Shown: one piece after another, positions 1 through 12,578 of the stretch
Layout of the letters: each line of letters begins with the position of its first letter
How positions within the stretch are numbered: position 1 is the stretch's first letter
Translations under genes and position numbers: made by a program
The notes under the pieces: generated by a model
Told to the model about the DNA's origin: nothing
Seen by the model: only the letters and a program-made list of their open reading frames with translations
Databases searched by the model: none
Assembly (NCBI GenBank): GCA_024760905.1
Contig: CM045745.1
Location: forward strand, 336,001-400,000
Length of the DNA: 64,000 bases
Direction: 5' to 3'
DNA from: Plotosus lineatus
Lineage: Eukaryota; Chordata; Actinopteri; Siluriformes; Plotosidae

Positions 1-239
1 AGGGGTTTGGACTTGTCAGATACAAACGATCTGATCCCTTCGGTCAAGAAAAATAACCCAATGGAAAAGGCCATTAACCCTTTGAACACCAGTTACCAAC
101 TGCTAGGTTCGTGTGGCATATCATCCAGCCACCGGGAAAGCGGCCGTTCAAACACCTGTTGGCTTTGTCTTAGATCATGCGCTTGACTTCCGCTGTTGTT
201 GCAACAGGACTTCACTAGATTCACCAAAATCAGCCAGTT

Positions 240-2030
240 TTTAATGAAAATAAAGCAAATTATGCCTCGCAAATCGATGTCAGCAGCCAGGTACTGGCAC
301 AAGTGTTCGATTCAGACAGTGAAAATGTCCAGAGCGACAATTATACCAATGACAGTGATTTAAAAATGGAAGAGAGCACTTACGAACTGACAAGTGGACA
401 AGAGGACGTGATGGAGACAATACACGACCGTGGTTGGTTCTGCGATACCTGGCCCTTCAGGTGGGAGTTCTGACTGATGTAAAAGGTGGGTGTGGCAGAC
501 AGCGTGGGTCCAGCAGGCGACTTTCCTATAGGAATGTCTCTCCCCCATGCTGGACATGGGATGCCTTTAATGCTGCAGAAGTAGTGCTTTCAGCTCTAGC
601 TACACCAGGCCCCAGAAACATATCAGGTACTATAAATGCAGACAGTCACCCATGTGATTATTCATCTTTACTTGGGATGATGTGTTGTGGGAATTACTGT
701 TGTCAGAAAACAACAAATATGCAGCTCACTAGATGTCTGTGAAATCAAGCGGTTATATTGCTGATGCCTTCGGTAAAAAGCCCATAACGGTGGAGGAATT
801 AAAGCTTTCTTCAGATTGAAAGTCTCGATGGACAGGTGCCAATATTAGTGGCGTTCAAAGGAGTGTCACATTTGTCAGACACCCTGGTTTCCTAATGGCA
901 TGTCTCACAACCGATTTCTCGCCATTTGGTCATGGTTGCACGCTGTCGATGAAGCCGAGCCAAACATCAATAAAGACGAGAAGATGTAAGCTCAGGCCTG
1001 TATTTGATCATCTGTTTGCAAAATTCAAACACTACTCTGTACCAGAAGAACACTGATCTCTTGATGACAGCATGATTCCGAAAAAAGAAAAAAAAATTAT
1101 CCTTCAAGCAGCATAGCAAGGATAAACTGAATCAATGGGGAATCAGGACCTTCCCTCTGTGTGACTCAAAAAATTGACTGTACAGTGGTACCTTGACTTA
1201 TGAGTGTCTTTTATAACGAAGTCTCAATCCTGCTAAAAATCTGCCCCATCCAACGAGCAAAATTTTGATTTATTTAAAATTTTCTTCTGGGGAAATGGCT
1301 TTTCTGGGCCGATTAGCCTCGAATTCTTCCGTGCGTGCTCCTCTGCACTCCGAGAACACCTTGTGCAGTGCTTTTCAATTATTTGCTGTGACACCCCCTA
1401 TAGGAAGGGGGGAAAAAAAAAAACATTTCACACACCCCGCGCACGACTTTATTCGATTTTATACCTTGGTTCAATTGGCAGAACATCTCGGCACCAAAAA
1501 ATATATACATTTGTGACACTGCTATCACAAATCAACATGGATTTCCAAAACAACAGGCAACAAATTCTAAACTAAAGAGCAAAGGTGATCATGAGCTTCT
1601 TTACAATGGCAATGTAGCTGGAATTGTATACAACGACAAATGGCCATCTATTTTGTTATGTCTGTCCATGTCTCATCTTCTCTGCAGCATGTGCTGAGAC
1701 ATGATCCGACAGAGCACAGGTGAGTTCCAGTCGTGGCTCCAAAAGCTGTAAAATCTTTTGACTTCATGGGTGGCACTAATAAAAATGACCAAATGACGAG
1801 ATCACAAAAATGTAGGCGACACTATAAGTGGCCGAGAAGACTGTTTATGAAATTTCTCATGTGGGTGGCATATAGAGCCCCTCCGCTCCTGCTGATGAAG
1901 ATCTATACAGACTTGGATGTGCAGCCTGTGAAGATGACTTCTTACTGCTGGTGCGTGTTTCCCCACATGGATTCAGGACTTACAGTTGTGGTACAACCAC
2001 CTGGACTTTATTTTGTACTGTAGTAAAGGT
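240..2030 (+). pseudogene. piggyBac-type transposase relic
   Basis: Fragments in several frames resemble a PGBD4-like piggyBac transposase. Around 985-1175 the readings include RPVFDHLFAKFKHYSVPEEH, then SMIP and WGIRTFPLCDS. Around 1733-1876 one reads SFDFMGGTNKNDQM followed by CRRHYKWPRRLFMKFLMWVAY, the C-terminal piggyBac signature. Frame changes and stops are many, so it is dead. A TIR-type insertion interrupts it at about 1183-1530. I found no clear TTAA-flanked termini. Confidence 0.75.
1183..1530. mobile_element. small TIR element inserted in the piggyBac relic (right end approximate)
   Basis: The left edge reads TA then CAGTGGTACCTTGACTTATG, the end type of Tigger/pogo-derived MITEs seen elsewhere in this window. 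Piggybac similarity stops just before and resumes after about 1540. At 1366 a second type of end, CAGTGCTTTTCAATTATTTG followed by a C-rich stretch, resembles the hAT ends at 33932 and 62130. The right end could not be fixed. Confidence 0.45.
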
Positions 2031-2039
2031 TCTCATGTA

Positions 2040-2255
2040 TTATCCTTATGGTTTCACCCAAATGAGGATGGGTTTCCCTTTTGGACCTGGTTCCTCTCAA
2101 GGCTTCCTCCTCAATTCAATTGAGGGAGTTTTTCCTTGCTACTGTCGCTACTCACCAGGGATATGTAGAGGAACTCCTACTTTTACTGTGGAAGGCTGCT
2201 TTGCGGTAATGTCAATTGTAAAAAGTGCTGTAGAAATAAAACTGAATTGGACACA
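2040..2255 (+). repeat. dispersed teleost repeat (unclassified)
   Basis: The stretch with CCAAATGAGGATGGGTTTCC, GGTTCCTCTCAAGG and GGGAGTTTTTCCTTGCTACT, ending in a TGTAAAAAGTGCTGTAGAAA tail, matches by memory a very common fish dispersed repeat. I cannot classify it from the sequence alone. Confidence 0.55.
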
Positions 2256-2657
2256 CACACACCTTGACATTTCAAAAATTTGGAGCCCAGTTTACGGTTC
2301 AGGGGTAAATGACTCTGGTAACCCAAAGTTTGTTCAGCTGAAAATTAGTTGTGTGACCCTCAAGTTGTACAAAATGGTTCCTGAAGTAAATTATTAAACA
2401 AACCGGTTATTGAATCTGTTAGATTTGAGCTTTTAAGTTCAATAGATGTGTGTATAATATCTTATGTACTCGTGCTGAGTTGGCTGTTTTTGTTTATGAC
2501 ATACAAACCCGTTTTCGGCGGGATGTGGTATCACGCAACGCATTACAAAAGTGAAATATGTACACAATCGTTTCATCGTTTGTGGGTTTCGAAATACTGC
2601 TGACCAGTCGCAGGACCAGCTGTCAGGTCGCAAGATTTGTTGAGGCTTGTATGTATA

Positions 2658-2659
<2 letters not shown>

Positions 2660-2709
<50 letters not shown>
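2660..2709. repeat. (CA)n microsatellite
   Basis: About 25 uninterrupted CA units. Confidence 0.98.
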
Positions 2710-2719
<10 letters not shown>

Positions 2720-2744
2720 CTATCTATATCTATATGTATGTAAG

Positions 2745-3721
2745 CCACTCCACCAAAATTAGGCTCTTGGGTCCAAAAATGAGATTTTTACACAGTCGGA
2801 TAGAGGAGGCAAAATGCAGCAAGAAGTTAGTCAATACCTTGAAAACTGAGCGAGCTATGCCATTTCTTGTGTCAGTATTCAACTAAAAATTTTCAAAAGA
2901 CATTTCAAAGATCATTAGTCCTTAGCAACCAAACATTTTTATGCACTTCATCCATATAAACTTTTGGAAAACATGTCTAGGAAGAGTTTTAGGAAGAGAT
3001 AAGAGAAATCATCCTCATTTTTATCTGGCACACCCTTTTTAAACCCATCAGTCACCATGGTAACCGCCCAAAATTAACAAAAAACGACTATTTTTTTCAT
3101 TTCTGTTTATTCCAATAAGATCTGTATGTATCTTTTCGACCATTATATAAAGGTTCAAATGCCTTCAAATGATACTGATTGGGAAAAAAAAACACTATCT
3201 GGGTCAAACAATCACACTGAAATTAAGAAAACTATATATATATAAGATAACCATATAAGAAAACTCTCTGATCTCTTTATACAAGTAAACTTCATCAACT
3301 CTGCCCTCAGCATCATCATCATCATCCTATATCCTGCTCAGCAGATAAAATCACATCTTCACAAACACCAGTCATTTATTAACAGATGCCTCTTCATCAA
3401 TATCAAAATTTTCATCAACACAGCAGGCATAATCATCATCAGTTTGTTTATATGTAAAAGGTATGAAACAGTTGAGTATTTTTCAGGTCTTGACCAATTT
3501 TCGTACAAACATAAACAACCCACGATCCAGCATGTCCAGTCCAGACAAGATTACACACACATCAAATGATCAAAAAAATTCCATCATCGCATTTTGCATG
3601 CAGAGAAAAATACCAATACTCATACAATACTCGTTAAGTTTCTAAAGTACGTAAACCTGAGCATATGGGATTTTCTTTGACTGAATTGTCTTTTTGTTAA
3701 AATTCCAGCAGACCTGAGGTA

Positions 3722-3756
<35 letters not shown>

Positions 3757-3887
3757 GAAAGCAGTGGGTGACTGCTCTATCGCACCATTTGCACTCATTT
3801 GCCCCACTCACTTCATTTCTTCCATTCAAATTGCACGAGTTCATCTGGATGCTGCTCATTTAATCGTTTGCACACTGTGTGTGTGTA

Positions 3888-3918
<31 letters not shown>

Positions 3919-4586
3919 AATAATCTTAAAAGCCGAATTCTGATTTAACATCTATACTAATGCTGCTTGACATCACAGATGACAATTCACTCTCGTTTTC
4001 CAGAAATTATGTGTATTCACAATCTTATGAATAAACTTACTGACAGTTATTGAAGAGAAAGTTGGAGATAAGTTCCATATGCGGTATACTAGAGTCAGGA
4101 AGTAAACCAGAAGTTAATGTGTGACAGGCACTGCGCAAGTGCAAGCCCGAGCTGACCAATCAGTGTGCTCATTTCAGATCTTCCTTAGCAACTAGCCTGC
4201 ATTGTTTACGTGCATATCGTCTTTACAACCTTTATTTTATTCAGTGAAATGGCATTTTAATATTAAAACAGTATCCAAAATGGAGAGACGACTTCACGGC
4301 CGTTCTTCTGGTGTATGGATTATAGTGTGTCTTGTACCGAACTCGGTGAACAATTGCAAAGAAAACCAGTAAGTTTGCTACTGTTTTTATCTAGTTTTAT
4401 GAGGGTACTCATCAGAAAAATGGAAATAAAAGACATTTTTAGTGAGTTTTAGTCGATTTCACATGAGCAAGTGATAGTTGAATACTTGTTTTAATAGTTT
4501 ATGCAAAAATCCGAATTTTGATAAAAAAATTGACCATTTTGACTTTTTTGGGCATTTTCTCGAAAGTAGCCCATGCGACAAGCGCA

Positions 4587-4590
<4 letters not shown>
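2745..4590. repeat. AT-rich intergenic or intronic stretch, possibly an unclassified repeat
   Basis: No coding exon is recognisable. The start (CCACCAAAATTAGGCTC and following) and the end (a GACTTTTTTGGGCATTTTCT segment at about 4540) have the look of an old dispersed element, but no terminal repeats or target duplication were found. (CA)n lies at 3723-3752 and (TG)n at 3876-3910. Confidence 0.3.
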
Positions 4591-4627
<37 letters not shown>

Positions 4628-4630
4628 TTT

Positions 4631-4663
<33 letters not shown>

Positions 4664-4685
4664 ATGTGTGTAACACACACACACA
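4589..4685. repeat. compound CA/TA/TG microsatellite
   Basis: CA repeats, then TA, then TG, then CA repeats run up to the left end of the Tc1 element. Confidence 0.95.
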
Positions 4686-6264
4686 CTAGTCCTTCTAAAA
4701 AAATTAGCATATTGTGATAAAGTTCATTATTTTCTGTAACGTACAGATAAAAATTTAACTTTCATATATTTTAAATTCATTGCAGACCAACTGAAATATT
4801 TCAGGTCTTTTATTGGTTGAATACTGATGATTTTGGCATACAGCTCATGAAAACCAAAAATCCCCATTTAAAAAAATTAGCATATTTCATCCAACCAATT
4901 AAAAAAAAAAAAAAAAAAAAAAAAGTTTTTAATACAAAAAAGTCAACCTTCAAATAATTATGTTGAGTTATGCACTCAATACTTGGTCGGGAATCCTTTT
5001 GCAGAAATGACTGCTTCAATGCGGCGTGGCATGGAGGCCATCAGCCTGTGGCACTTCTGAGGTGTTATGGAGGCCCAGGATGCTTCGATAGCGGCCTTAA
5101 GCTCATCCACAGTGTTGGGTCTGGTGTCTCTCAACTTTCTCTTCACAATATCCCACAGATGCTCTATGGGCTTCAGGTCAGGAGAGTTGGCAGGCCAATT
5201 GAGCACAGTAATACCATGGTCAGTAAACCATTTCCCAGTGGTTTTGGCACTGTGAGCAGGTGCCAGGTCGTGCTGAAAAATGAAATCTTCATCTCCATAA
5301 AGCTTTTCAGCAGATGGAAGCATGAAGTGCTCCAAAATCTCCTGATAGCTAGCTGCATTGACCCTGCCCTTGATAAAACACAGTGGACCAACACCAGCAG
5401 CTGACATGGCACCCCAGACCATCACTGACTGTGGGTACTTGACACTGGACTTCAGGCATTTTGGCATTTCCTTGTCCCCAGTCTTCCTCCAGACTCTGGC
5501 ACCTTGATTTCCGAATGACATGAAAAATTTGCTTTCATCCGAAAAAAGTACTTTGGACCACTGAGCAACAGTCCAGTGCTGCTTCTCTGTAGCCCAGGTC
5601 AGGCACTTCTGCTGCTGTTTCTGGTTCAAAAGTGGCTTGACCTGGGGAATGCGGCATCTGTAACCCAGTCCACTGCTTCCACAGGTCCCCCCCCCCCCCA
5701 AGGTCTGGAATCGGCCCTTCTCCACAATCTTCCTCAGGGTCCGGTCACCTCTTCTGGTTGTGCAGCATTTTCTGCCACACTTTTTCCTTCCCACAGACGT
5801 CCCACTGAGGTGGCTTGATCGAGCACTCTGGGAACAGCCTATTCACTCAGAGATTTCTTTCTGTGTCTTACCCTCTTGCTTGAGGGTGTCAATGATGGCC
5901 TTCTGGACAGCAGTCAGGTCGGCAGTCTTACCCATGATTGTGGTTTTGAGTAATGAACCAGGCTGGGAGTTTTTAAAAGCCTCAGGAATCTTTTGCAGGT
6001 GTTTAGAGTTAATTGGTTGATTCAGATGATTAGGTTAATAGCTCGTTTAGACTACCTGAACATGATATGCTAATTTTTTGAGATAGGAATTTTGGGTTTT
6101 CATGAGCTGTATGCCAAAATCATCAGTATTAAAACAATAAAAGACCTGAAATATTTCAGTTGGTGTGCAATGAATCTAAAATATATGAAAGTTTAATTTT
6201 TATCTGTACATTACAGAAAATAATGAACTTTATCACAATATGCTAATTTTTTGAGAAGGACTAG
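4686..6264 (-). mobile_element. Tc1/mariner element, copy A1
   Basis: Inverted ends reading CTAGTCCTTCT... on the left and ...GAGAAGGACTAG on the right border a transposase relic. Matching long terminal segments include TTAGCATATTGTGATAAAGT in both orientations, and a second internal copy with GAGATAGGAATTTTGGGTTT. Length about 1.58 kb is usual for Tc1. Related material lies at 27251-27980 and 36666-36826. Confidence 0.93.
4976..5935 (-). pseudogene. Tc1 transposase, inactivated
   Basis: The frame starts at an ATG at 5935 with MGKTADLTAVQKAIIDTLKQ (paired-like helix-turn-helix). An in-frame TGA at 5845-5843 ends it at codon 31, at the point where the copy at 27.5 kb has Arg. A further defect is a run of G (plus-strand C at 5690-5699) with loss of about 20 codons before GYRCRIPQVKPLLNQ. 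The catalytic DDE region survives in one frame: FSDESKF, FQHDLAPAHS and NSPDLKPIEHLW. The family encodes a cut-and-paste transposase; this copy cannot make a complete one. Confidence 0.93.
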
Positions 6265-6274
6265 TATGTGTGTG

Positions 6275-6279
<5 letters not shown>

Positions 6280-6326
<47 letters not shown>
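6280..6326. repeat. (TA)n microsatellite
   Basis: An alternating TA tract just right of the Tc1 copy. Confidence 0.97.
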
Positions 6327-6328
<2 letters not shown>

Positions 6329-6329
<1 letters not shown>

Positions 6330-6480
6330 TTATATAGCGTGTTACCCTTGAGTTAAGATGTCGTCTCTGTAATCTTTGTGTTTACACTGTTTTGCGGACT
6401 TTTGTAACCCTAAGCAAATCTGGTTGGTCAGAAGTGTAAGCCTACTCGCATGGGTGCAAGTCTCATACACAGAGATGAAT
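6329..6480 (+). repeat. segment duplicated at 28016-28187
   Basis: The sequence from ATATCAGTTATATAGCGTGT to the ACACAGAGATGAATTAACTA motif recurs at 28016-28187 with few changes. In both places it follows a Tc1 A-type right end and a simple repeat. At 28 kb it is the interior of the MITE 27049-28577. Confidence 0.85.
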
Positions 6481-6773
6481 TAACTATCTGCTCAGATCGG
6501 CGCGATCTACCATGCATACTCAGTTAAGCAAAGAGAGTTGTAAAATGAAAACCCGAATCCACAAATGACAGAACAATTACAGATATTCATTATCTTTTAG
6601 CAGAATCCTAAAAGTGTATACTTATTTTTATATGAATATTCATTATCATTTATACTTGTTCTTTGTATGCATCTCTTGAATAAAGTTTACTTACTTACTT
6701 ACTTACATAAAAGAAAGAACTCTCTGCTTTGCTGTGATTTACATCAGTGCAGGCTGTGTTTTTTTTTTTATTA

Positions 6774-8370
6774 CAGTGGTATCTGAACCTTTTGGAATTT
6801 CTCACATTTCTGCATAAAATCACCAAATGTGATCTGATCTTTGTCAAAATCACACAGATGAAAAAACAGTGTCTGCTTTAACTGAAACCACCCAAACATT
6901 TATAGGTTTTCATATTTTAATGAGGATAGCATGCAAACAATGACAGAAGGGGGAGGAATAACTAACTGAACCATCATATTTAATAGTTTGTGCCCCCCCT
7001 TTGGCAGCAATAACTTCAACCAGACGCTCCCTGTAGCTGCAGATCAGTCTGGCACATCGATCAGGACTAATCTTGGCCCATTCTTGTTTTCAAACTGCTG
7101 TAGTTCAGTCAGATTCCTAGGTTGTCTGGCATGAATCGCTGTCTTGAAGTCATGCCACAGCATCTCAATGGGATTCAAGTCTGGACTTTGACTTGGCCAC
7201 TCCAGAACGTGTATTCTGTTCTCCTGAAACCATTCTGTAGTTGATTTACTTCTGTGTTTTCGATCATTGTCTTGTTGCAGCATCCATCCTCTTTTTAGCT
7301 TCAACTGTCTGACAGACGGCCTCAGGTTTTCCTGCAAAACATCCTGATCAACTTTTGAATTAATTTTTCCATTAATGATTTCAAGTTGTCCAGGCCCCCG
7401 AGGCAGCAAAACAGCCCCAAACCATGATGCACCCTCCACCATGCTTCACGGTGGGGATGAGGTGTTGATGTTGGTGAGCTGTTCCATTTTTCCTCCACAC
7501 ATGACGTTGTGTGTTCCTCCCAAACAATTCAACTTTGGTTTCATAAGTCCACAAAATATTTTGCCAAAACTTCTGTGGCGTATCCAAGTGCCTTTTTGCG
7601 AACATTAAACAAGCAACAATGTTGGACAGCAGTGGCTTCCTCGTTGGAGTCCTCCCATGAACACCATTCTTGGCCATTGTTTTACATATAGTTGATGTGT
7701 GCACAGAGATATTGGACTGTGCCAGTGATTTCTGTAAGTCTTTAGCAGACACTCTAGGGTTTTTTTTTTTACCTCTCTGAGTATTCTGCGCTAAACTCTT
7801 GGCGTCATCTTTGGTGGACGGTCACTCCTTAGAAGAGAAGCAACAGTGCCAAACTCTCTCCATTTGTAGACAACTTCTCTGACTGTCGATTGATGAACAT
7901 CCAGACTTTTAGAGATAGATTAGTATCCTTTCCCAGTTTTATACAAATCAACAATTCTTGATCTTCAGACAGCTCTTTTGAGCGAGCCATGGTGCACATC
8001 AGACAATGCTTCTCATCAAGACAATTCTTACCAGGTGTGTGTTTTATAGTGGGCAGGGCAGCTTTAAGCCACTCATCAGTGATTGGGCACACACCTGACT
8101 TAAATTGTTTGGTAAAAATTGGTTTCAATTGCTCTTTAAGTCTCCTTAGGCAGAGGGTTCAGTTACTTATTCCTCCCCCTTCTGTCATTGTTTGCATGCT
8201 ATCCTCATTAAAATATGAAAACCTATAAATGTTTGGGTGGTTTTAGTTAAAGCAGACACTGTTTTTTCATCTGTGTGATTTTGATGACAAAGATCAGATC
8301 ACATTTGATGGTGACTTTATGCAGAAATGTGAGAAATTCCAAAAGGTTCAGATACTTTTTCATACCACTG
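6774..8370 (-). mobile_element. Tc1/mariner element, family B
   Basis: Long inverted repeats of about 220 bp border the element: the left end reads CAGTGGTATCTGAACCTTTT after TA, and the right end reads its reverse complement up to CATACCACTG. Both contain TTTCTCACATTTCTGCATAA and the mirrored copy. Length is 1.6 kb. The right TA has become TC. Confidence 0.94.
6986..7990 (-). pseudogene. Tc1 transposase (family B), frameshifted
   Basis: The start codon at 7990 opens MARSKELSEDQELLICIKLG. The reading then moves through at least three frames: SAKDLQKSLAQSNISVHTST with LWTYETKVELFG (7752-7381), and then LQQDNDRKHRSKSTTEWF with SQSPDLNPIEMLW (to about 7040). Catalytic-region motifs are recognisable but the frameshifts make it inactive. 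The end near 6986 carries AAKGG, a common Tc1 C-terminus. Confidence 0.9.
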
Positions 8371-9082
8371 TCAGTATTATTGATGTGCACGACTCTGAAA
8401 AATCTAATGCAACTGATCAAACACAAAACACCGCCTGACACACACAATTAAATTAAAAACCAAACTTATATCATGCATCATAAAATCCAGAAAGACTGAT
8501 AACGCCACAAAGAAAAACGCCACAAGGACAAGCTTGATATTCAGTCACAACAAGGCAACAACACTTACATTTACTCAGTAAAGCTTGGTGCAGATGCATC
8601 TATAGCCCTGGAAATGTTACTGTTTTATATTTATGTAAGGTGAGCAAGAGGCCAGGAACACATGTACTGTGTTGAGATGAGCCCAAAATACCTTTCCCCT
8701 TCACCCTGCCCTAAACATCAGCTCCGCTCAGATGTCACAGCTTGCTATTCATATCTCTGTTGCCCCGGTCACAACACAAACCACTAAACTGGTAAAGGTT
8801 GCACAGGAAATGACTGGAACAAAGCTTTTACTGGTAGTGTCATGTGACCTCATGTACCTGGATGGCTTGCCGATTAATAGCACTATGAAATAGTCAAACA
8901 GGAATGAGGAGACACTGGAAAATCATGCGAACAAGGGTAAAATATGCATTTCATGACTTATACGATCAGGCTGTGAGGCAAGTTTAATCAAGTTTAATTT
9001 GAGACAAATTTGTGCTGTACACCGATTGAAACAGAGGTAGACAGCACATGTAGTTATTATATGTGTAGCGCTCCTGTTTTAC
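8371..9082. other. intron or flank with no recognised feature
   Basis: On the scrib strand this would be the intron after visible exon 15. I looked for the remainder of PDZ2 here and on to position 1 and saw none. Confidence 0.5.
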
Positions 9083-9412
9083 CATGTCTCCTGTCCGATA
9101 TGGCGTGGAGCCCTTTCCCCCAGCGATGCTGAAGCCTAAACCCTTGTCGTTACGGAATAAGCAGGTGGACAGACGTTGACAGGGGCCGGTGCTCACAGTG
9201 GTGGATCCAGGCTCCAGGTTAAAGGGAAGACCAACGGACCTCCTCTCCCGAGGAAAGTAATCATCCTCTGGTCTCAGGGGTGTGGTCGTGATGGCGTTCT
9301 CAGGTTCTACCATCCGCTCACGTAGCACAGTCATACTGACTTCCGAGCCAGAGCTCCGTAACGCCTCCACGGCCGTGTGGTGCTCTGCTCCCTGCAGATT
9401 TACCCCGTTTAC
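9083..9412 (-). CDS. scrib: scrib exon (visible exon 15): end of PDZ1, linker, start of PDZ2
   Basis: The 110-codon exon begins VNGVNLQGAEHHTAVEALR (end of PDZ1), continues through RERMVEPENAITTTPLRPED and ends GLGFSIAGGKGSTPYRTGD, the ligand-binding loop of PDZ2. The acceptor is TTCCCAG. The donor is GTAAAA after ATG, which would join to a codon for Gly in the next exon. The rest of PDZ2 was not found in the remaining 9 kb, so the next intron exceeds 9 kb. Confidence 0.94.
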
Positions 9413-9515
9413 CTGGGAACACAGGAAGGAAGGTGAGCTAGAATTTTGTCATCTTGTACATATGTGGTGTGATTTACATTCATGAAAAGCTGTAAACGCT
9501 GACGACAAAACGTAC

Positions 9516-9593
9516 CTCAAGTAATTTGTCTCCCACTTTGACCCCAGCTCGAGCAGCCGGACCGTCTTCGGACACTCGAGAAATAAAGATGCC
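9516..9593 (-). CDS. scrib: scrib exon (visible exon 14): PDZ1, middle part
   Basis: Twenty-six codons, GIFISRVSEDGPAARAG and VGDKLLE, form the central strands of PDZ1. The acceptor is GTCCATAG and the donor GTACGT. Confidence 0.96.
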
Positions 9594-9697
9594 CTATGGA
9601 CGGACACCACACATACAAATATTTCACCAGCCTGCAGATTATGACAATTTAATTTTTTTTTTTTGTTTTAAATGATACATTAATAAATAGAACCTAC

Positions 9698-9787
9698 CTC
9701 ATCATCTCCCTTGTAAGGAGTAGATCCTTTCCCCCCTGCTATACTGATGCCTAATCCACCAGTTTGCCTCAGGACACTCACAACCAG
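9698..9787 (-). CDS. scrib: scrib exon (visible exon 13): PDZ1, first part
   Basis: Thirty codons, LVVSVLRQTGGLGISIAGGK and STPYKGDDE, give the first strand and the carboxylate-binding GLGI loop of PDZ1. The acceptor is ACCCGTAG and the donor GTAGGT. Confidence 0.95.
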
Positions 9788-11439
9788 CTACGGGTAAAGT
9801 GCAGGGGTCAGATATTCAACCAATTCTATTCTTTACCTCCATACACCGAGTTAAATCATGCAAGAAGCAACTGACCACTGAACAACTTTCTCCATCTAAT
9901 TCATGTGCACTTGTTTAATTACTTTTAAACAATAAGCTCTTTAATTTAGTACGACTGACAACTTGAACACCAAAAGTGGACACTGGAGCAGTCATAGTGA
10001 CAGACAATCCAACTCAAACGTTCACAACAGATTCCTTTCCTTATTCTCATCACCTCAAAGCCAAAATGTGCATGTCAGTAAACAGAACAGATCTCTGAAC
10101 ACGCTGAACCAGCTGCATGGCAAAATTTCATTAAAGACACATGCTTTTATTTATGCACTGATCCATCTTCAACCAGAAATCAATCGATTGGGAATTTACG
10201 AACTCAAGGAAAGGAAGCCATGAGCGTTGGAACAGGCTATCAAATCACATATCAATGCAAACGGACATGGACTCCTAGCAAAATGCATGCAAAGAGTCAC
10301 GTGTTCACCTGAGACATGTCAAGGACATCATATCAAACCCGCTACATGTACTTCAATCTAAGTTCTTTCATTCAACCCTCTTGGTGTCCACATTGGTTAG
10401 GACACTAAACATATTTACCTTAACAAAAAAACAAACAAAAAAAACGACAACAGCAACATTGCACTACATCACATTTACAGAAACAGACACATGCTAAGTG
10501 GATTAATAAGTGAGGAAATGACTGGGTTAGGTCAAAGAATTAAAGCACATTAATTGATCATAAAAAGGGTAAAAAAAAAAATAAATAAATAAAAAAAAAA
10601 TCAATAAATGTGACGAGGAACATAATGAATGTTGGCAATTCTACAGTTCATAATAAAGCCATGCAAAATAGACAAACATTCCACTTGAACAACATGGAGG
10701 CCTACAAGTAGGAGCATAAAGTGAAAGAAAGAGTTCAAATAAAGTGAGCATGAAGCTCTGGGCCAGTGAAACATCCATGTTTCATTTTATCTCTCTCTCT
10801 CTCATTCATATGTGTGTGTGTGTGTGTGTGTTTAGTATATTTTGCAGTGTGGAGAATAAGAAAAGCAAATTAATTCATTAAAATAAAAAGCTGAATGGCA
10901 GATGAGCTCTGAGTGAAAGACGTCCTTCTCTAATGGCTTCTTTCTGAACTCATTCAAAGTCGTAACTTATACAACACAAGGCAAACTAATATAAAATGAT
11001 GGTTTATTCTCCTATTTTTAAGAATAAAAATAATACACTGCTTGTTTCAATTTAATCGTGTGTTCCACGACAGAGCCTCTTGAAGCTCAGTTAAAATTTA
11101 CAGCATGAAAAGCACAGATTTTTGGAATCATAGAACTTAATGGCAAAAACTTTTTTTTTGGAACCAAACACAAATTTATCAGTCTCTTCTTAAAAACAGG
11201 CATCAGAAGTCATCATATCTATAAAGGGACCTGGGCTTCCTTTTCACCTCCCCAGTAACTGTACAGAACCACATCCTGAAATGGTAAGAGGGTTTTAGGC
11301 TGTTTTTTTCCCCTTAGAATTACTCTTTCCCAACATACAAAATTTTCCCGGTCTGCTGCAAGGAGCATGGTTCAAGCCTTTGAGAACTCTTTTCTCATTA
11401 GATTTTTCTGGGAAGAAGAGAAACAGTTCATCATCATCA
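9788..11439. other. scrib intron, mostly non-repetitive AT-rich sequence
   Basis: No exon or known transposon was recognised. Short simple repeats occur: A-rich at 10571-10600 and CT plus TG near 10790-10830. Confidence 0.5.
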
Positions 11440-11690
11440 TTCATTTTCTGTAACCGCTTCATCCTAATTAGGGTCGCAGGGAGGCTGGTGCCCATCCCAG
11501 CCAACTCAGGGCGAGGGCAGAGTACACCCTGGACAGCTCGGACAGGCCATCGCAGGGCGGAAACACACTGACTGCTTTGCAGCCTACTCTTGTCGAAAGT
11601 CAGCAATGGTTCTTTTACATGCCTCACACCATAGATAGTGAGAGACATGGCCGGCCTTTGATAACCCAGTTAGCTGCACTGGGGGAGAAG
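11440..11690 (-). mobile_element. SINE copy (L2-like tail), head missing
   Basis: Read on the minus strand it contains the SINE body (GCAGCTAACTGGGTTATCAA, then AGAACCATTGCTGACTTTCG) and ends in the CCCTGCGACCCTAATTAGGA-type tail followed by AAGCGGTTACAGAAAATGAA. The tRNA-like head is truncated near 11690. Confidence 0.88.
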
Positions 11691-12578
11691 AAGACAAACA
11701 AATATCAAATTAGACAGATAGACTACACCCTTGATTCAGCTTCATTGGTCGGGGAACGATACACCAAGAACCCCGTCTTTGCTTGTTTCATACTGCCCCA
11801 GGCCCCTGAGGCTCGCCTGAAAGTGGTGGACCCACAGAAAGAACAAACCTTTGTCACTACTGCGAACTGTGCTCATAAACTAACTTATTGGTTTTCCAAA
11901 CAGAATGGAAGAAGAGTCTCCTGAATTACAGAAATTATTGAAATATAGTTGTACCTCGATTCTCGAACGCTTTAGAGGTTGAACAAATCGGAATTCGACC
12001 AATAAATCCGGGGTTTATTTTGTCCCGGAAGTCGACCAAAATCTGGAAATCAAACGTGAAAAAAGCGCGAGAAAAAACTGTACCAAGAGGGAGGGGAAAT
12101 GCACGCTTTCCGGAAGTTGTTGATACTATGCATCACCCTGATAAAGCTAGCAGCTCTATTCCGGAAGTCCTGAATTTGTTGATACTATGTATCACCCTGA
12201 TAAATCTAGCAGCCCTGTGAACACCTTTAACGATGAGGTCATGATCCACTTCCATAAGGTTTTGAAAAGAGGGCAGAAACAAGCCACGTTAGAAATGTTC
12301 TTCAAGAAAAGAAAGGAACATCCTGAAGAAGAGACATCCATGCCAAAGCGAGTAGAAAGAGAAAGAAAAAACACCTTTGGCTGATTCAACCGAAGCTGTT
12401 ATGGAAGAGGCCCCTCCTCCTCCTCTCGTTCTCTCCATCATTTATGTATGCCAACTGCTCATCACCACAAAGGTAAAATTGTCTTATTTTTAATGTTCTT
12501 ATGCTTTAACTGTACTGTGGCTTTTATTTTAGTGTGTTATGGTCTGTGTTGTGAGAGACACTGGTTTTGGCGGCTTGA

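Noticed and set aside
1..9000. Remaining PDZ2 exon of scrib
   Set aside because: Looked for the continuation of PDZ2 on the minus strand and found only transposons and unassigned sequence.
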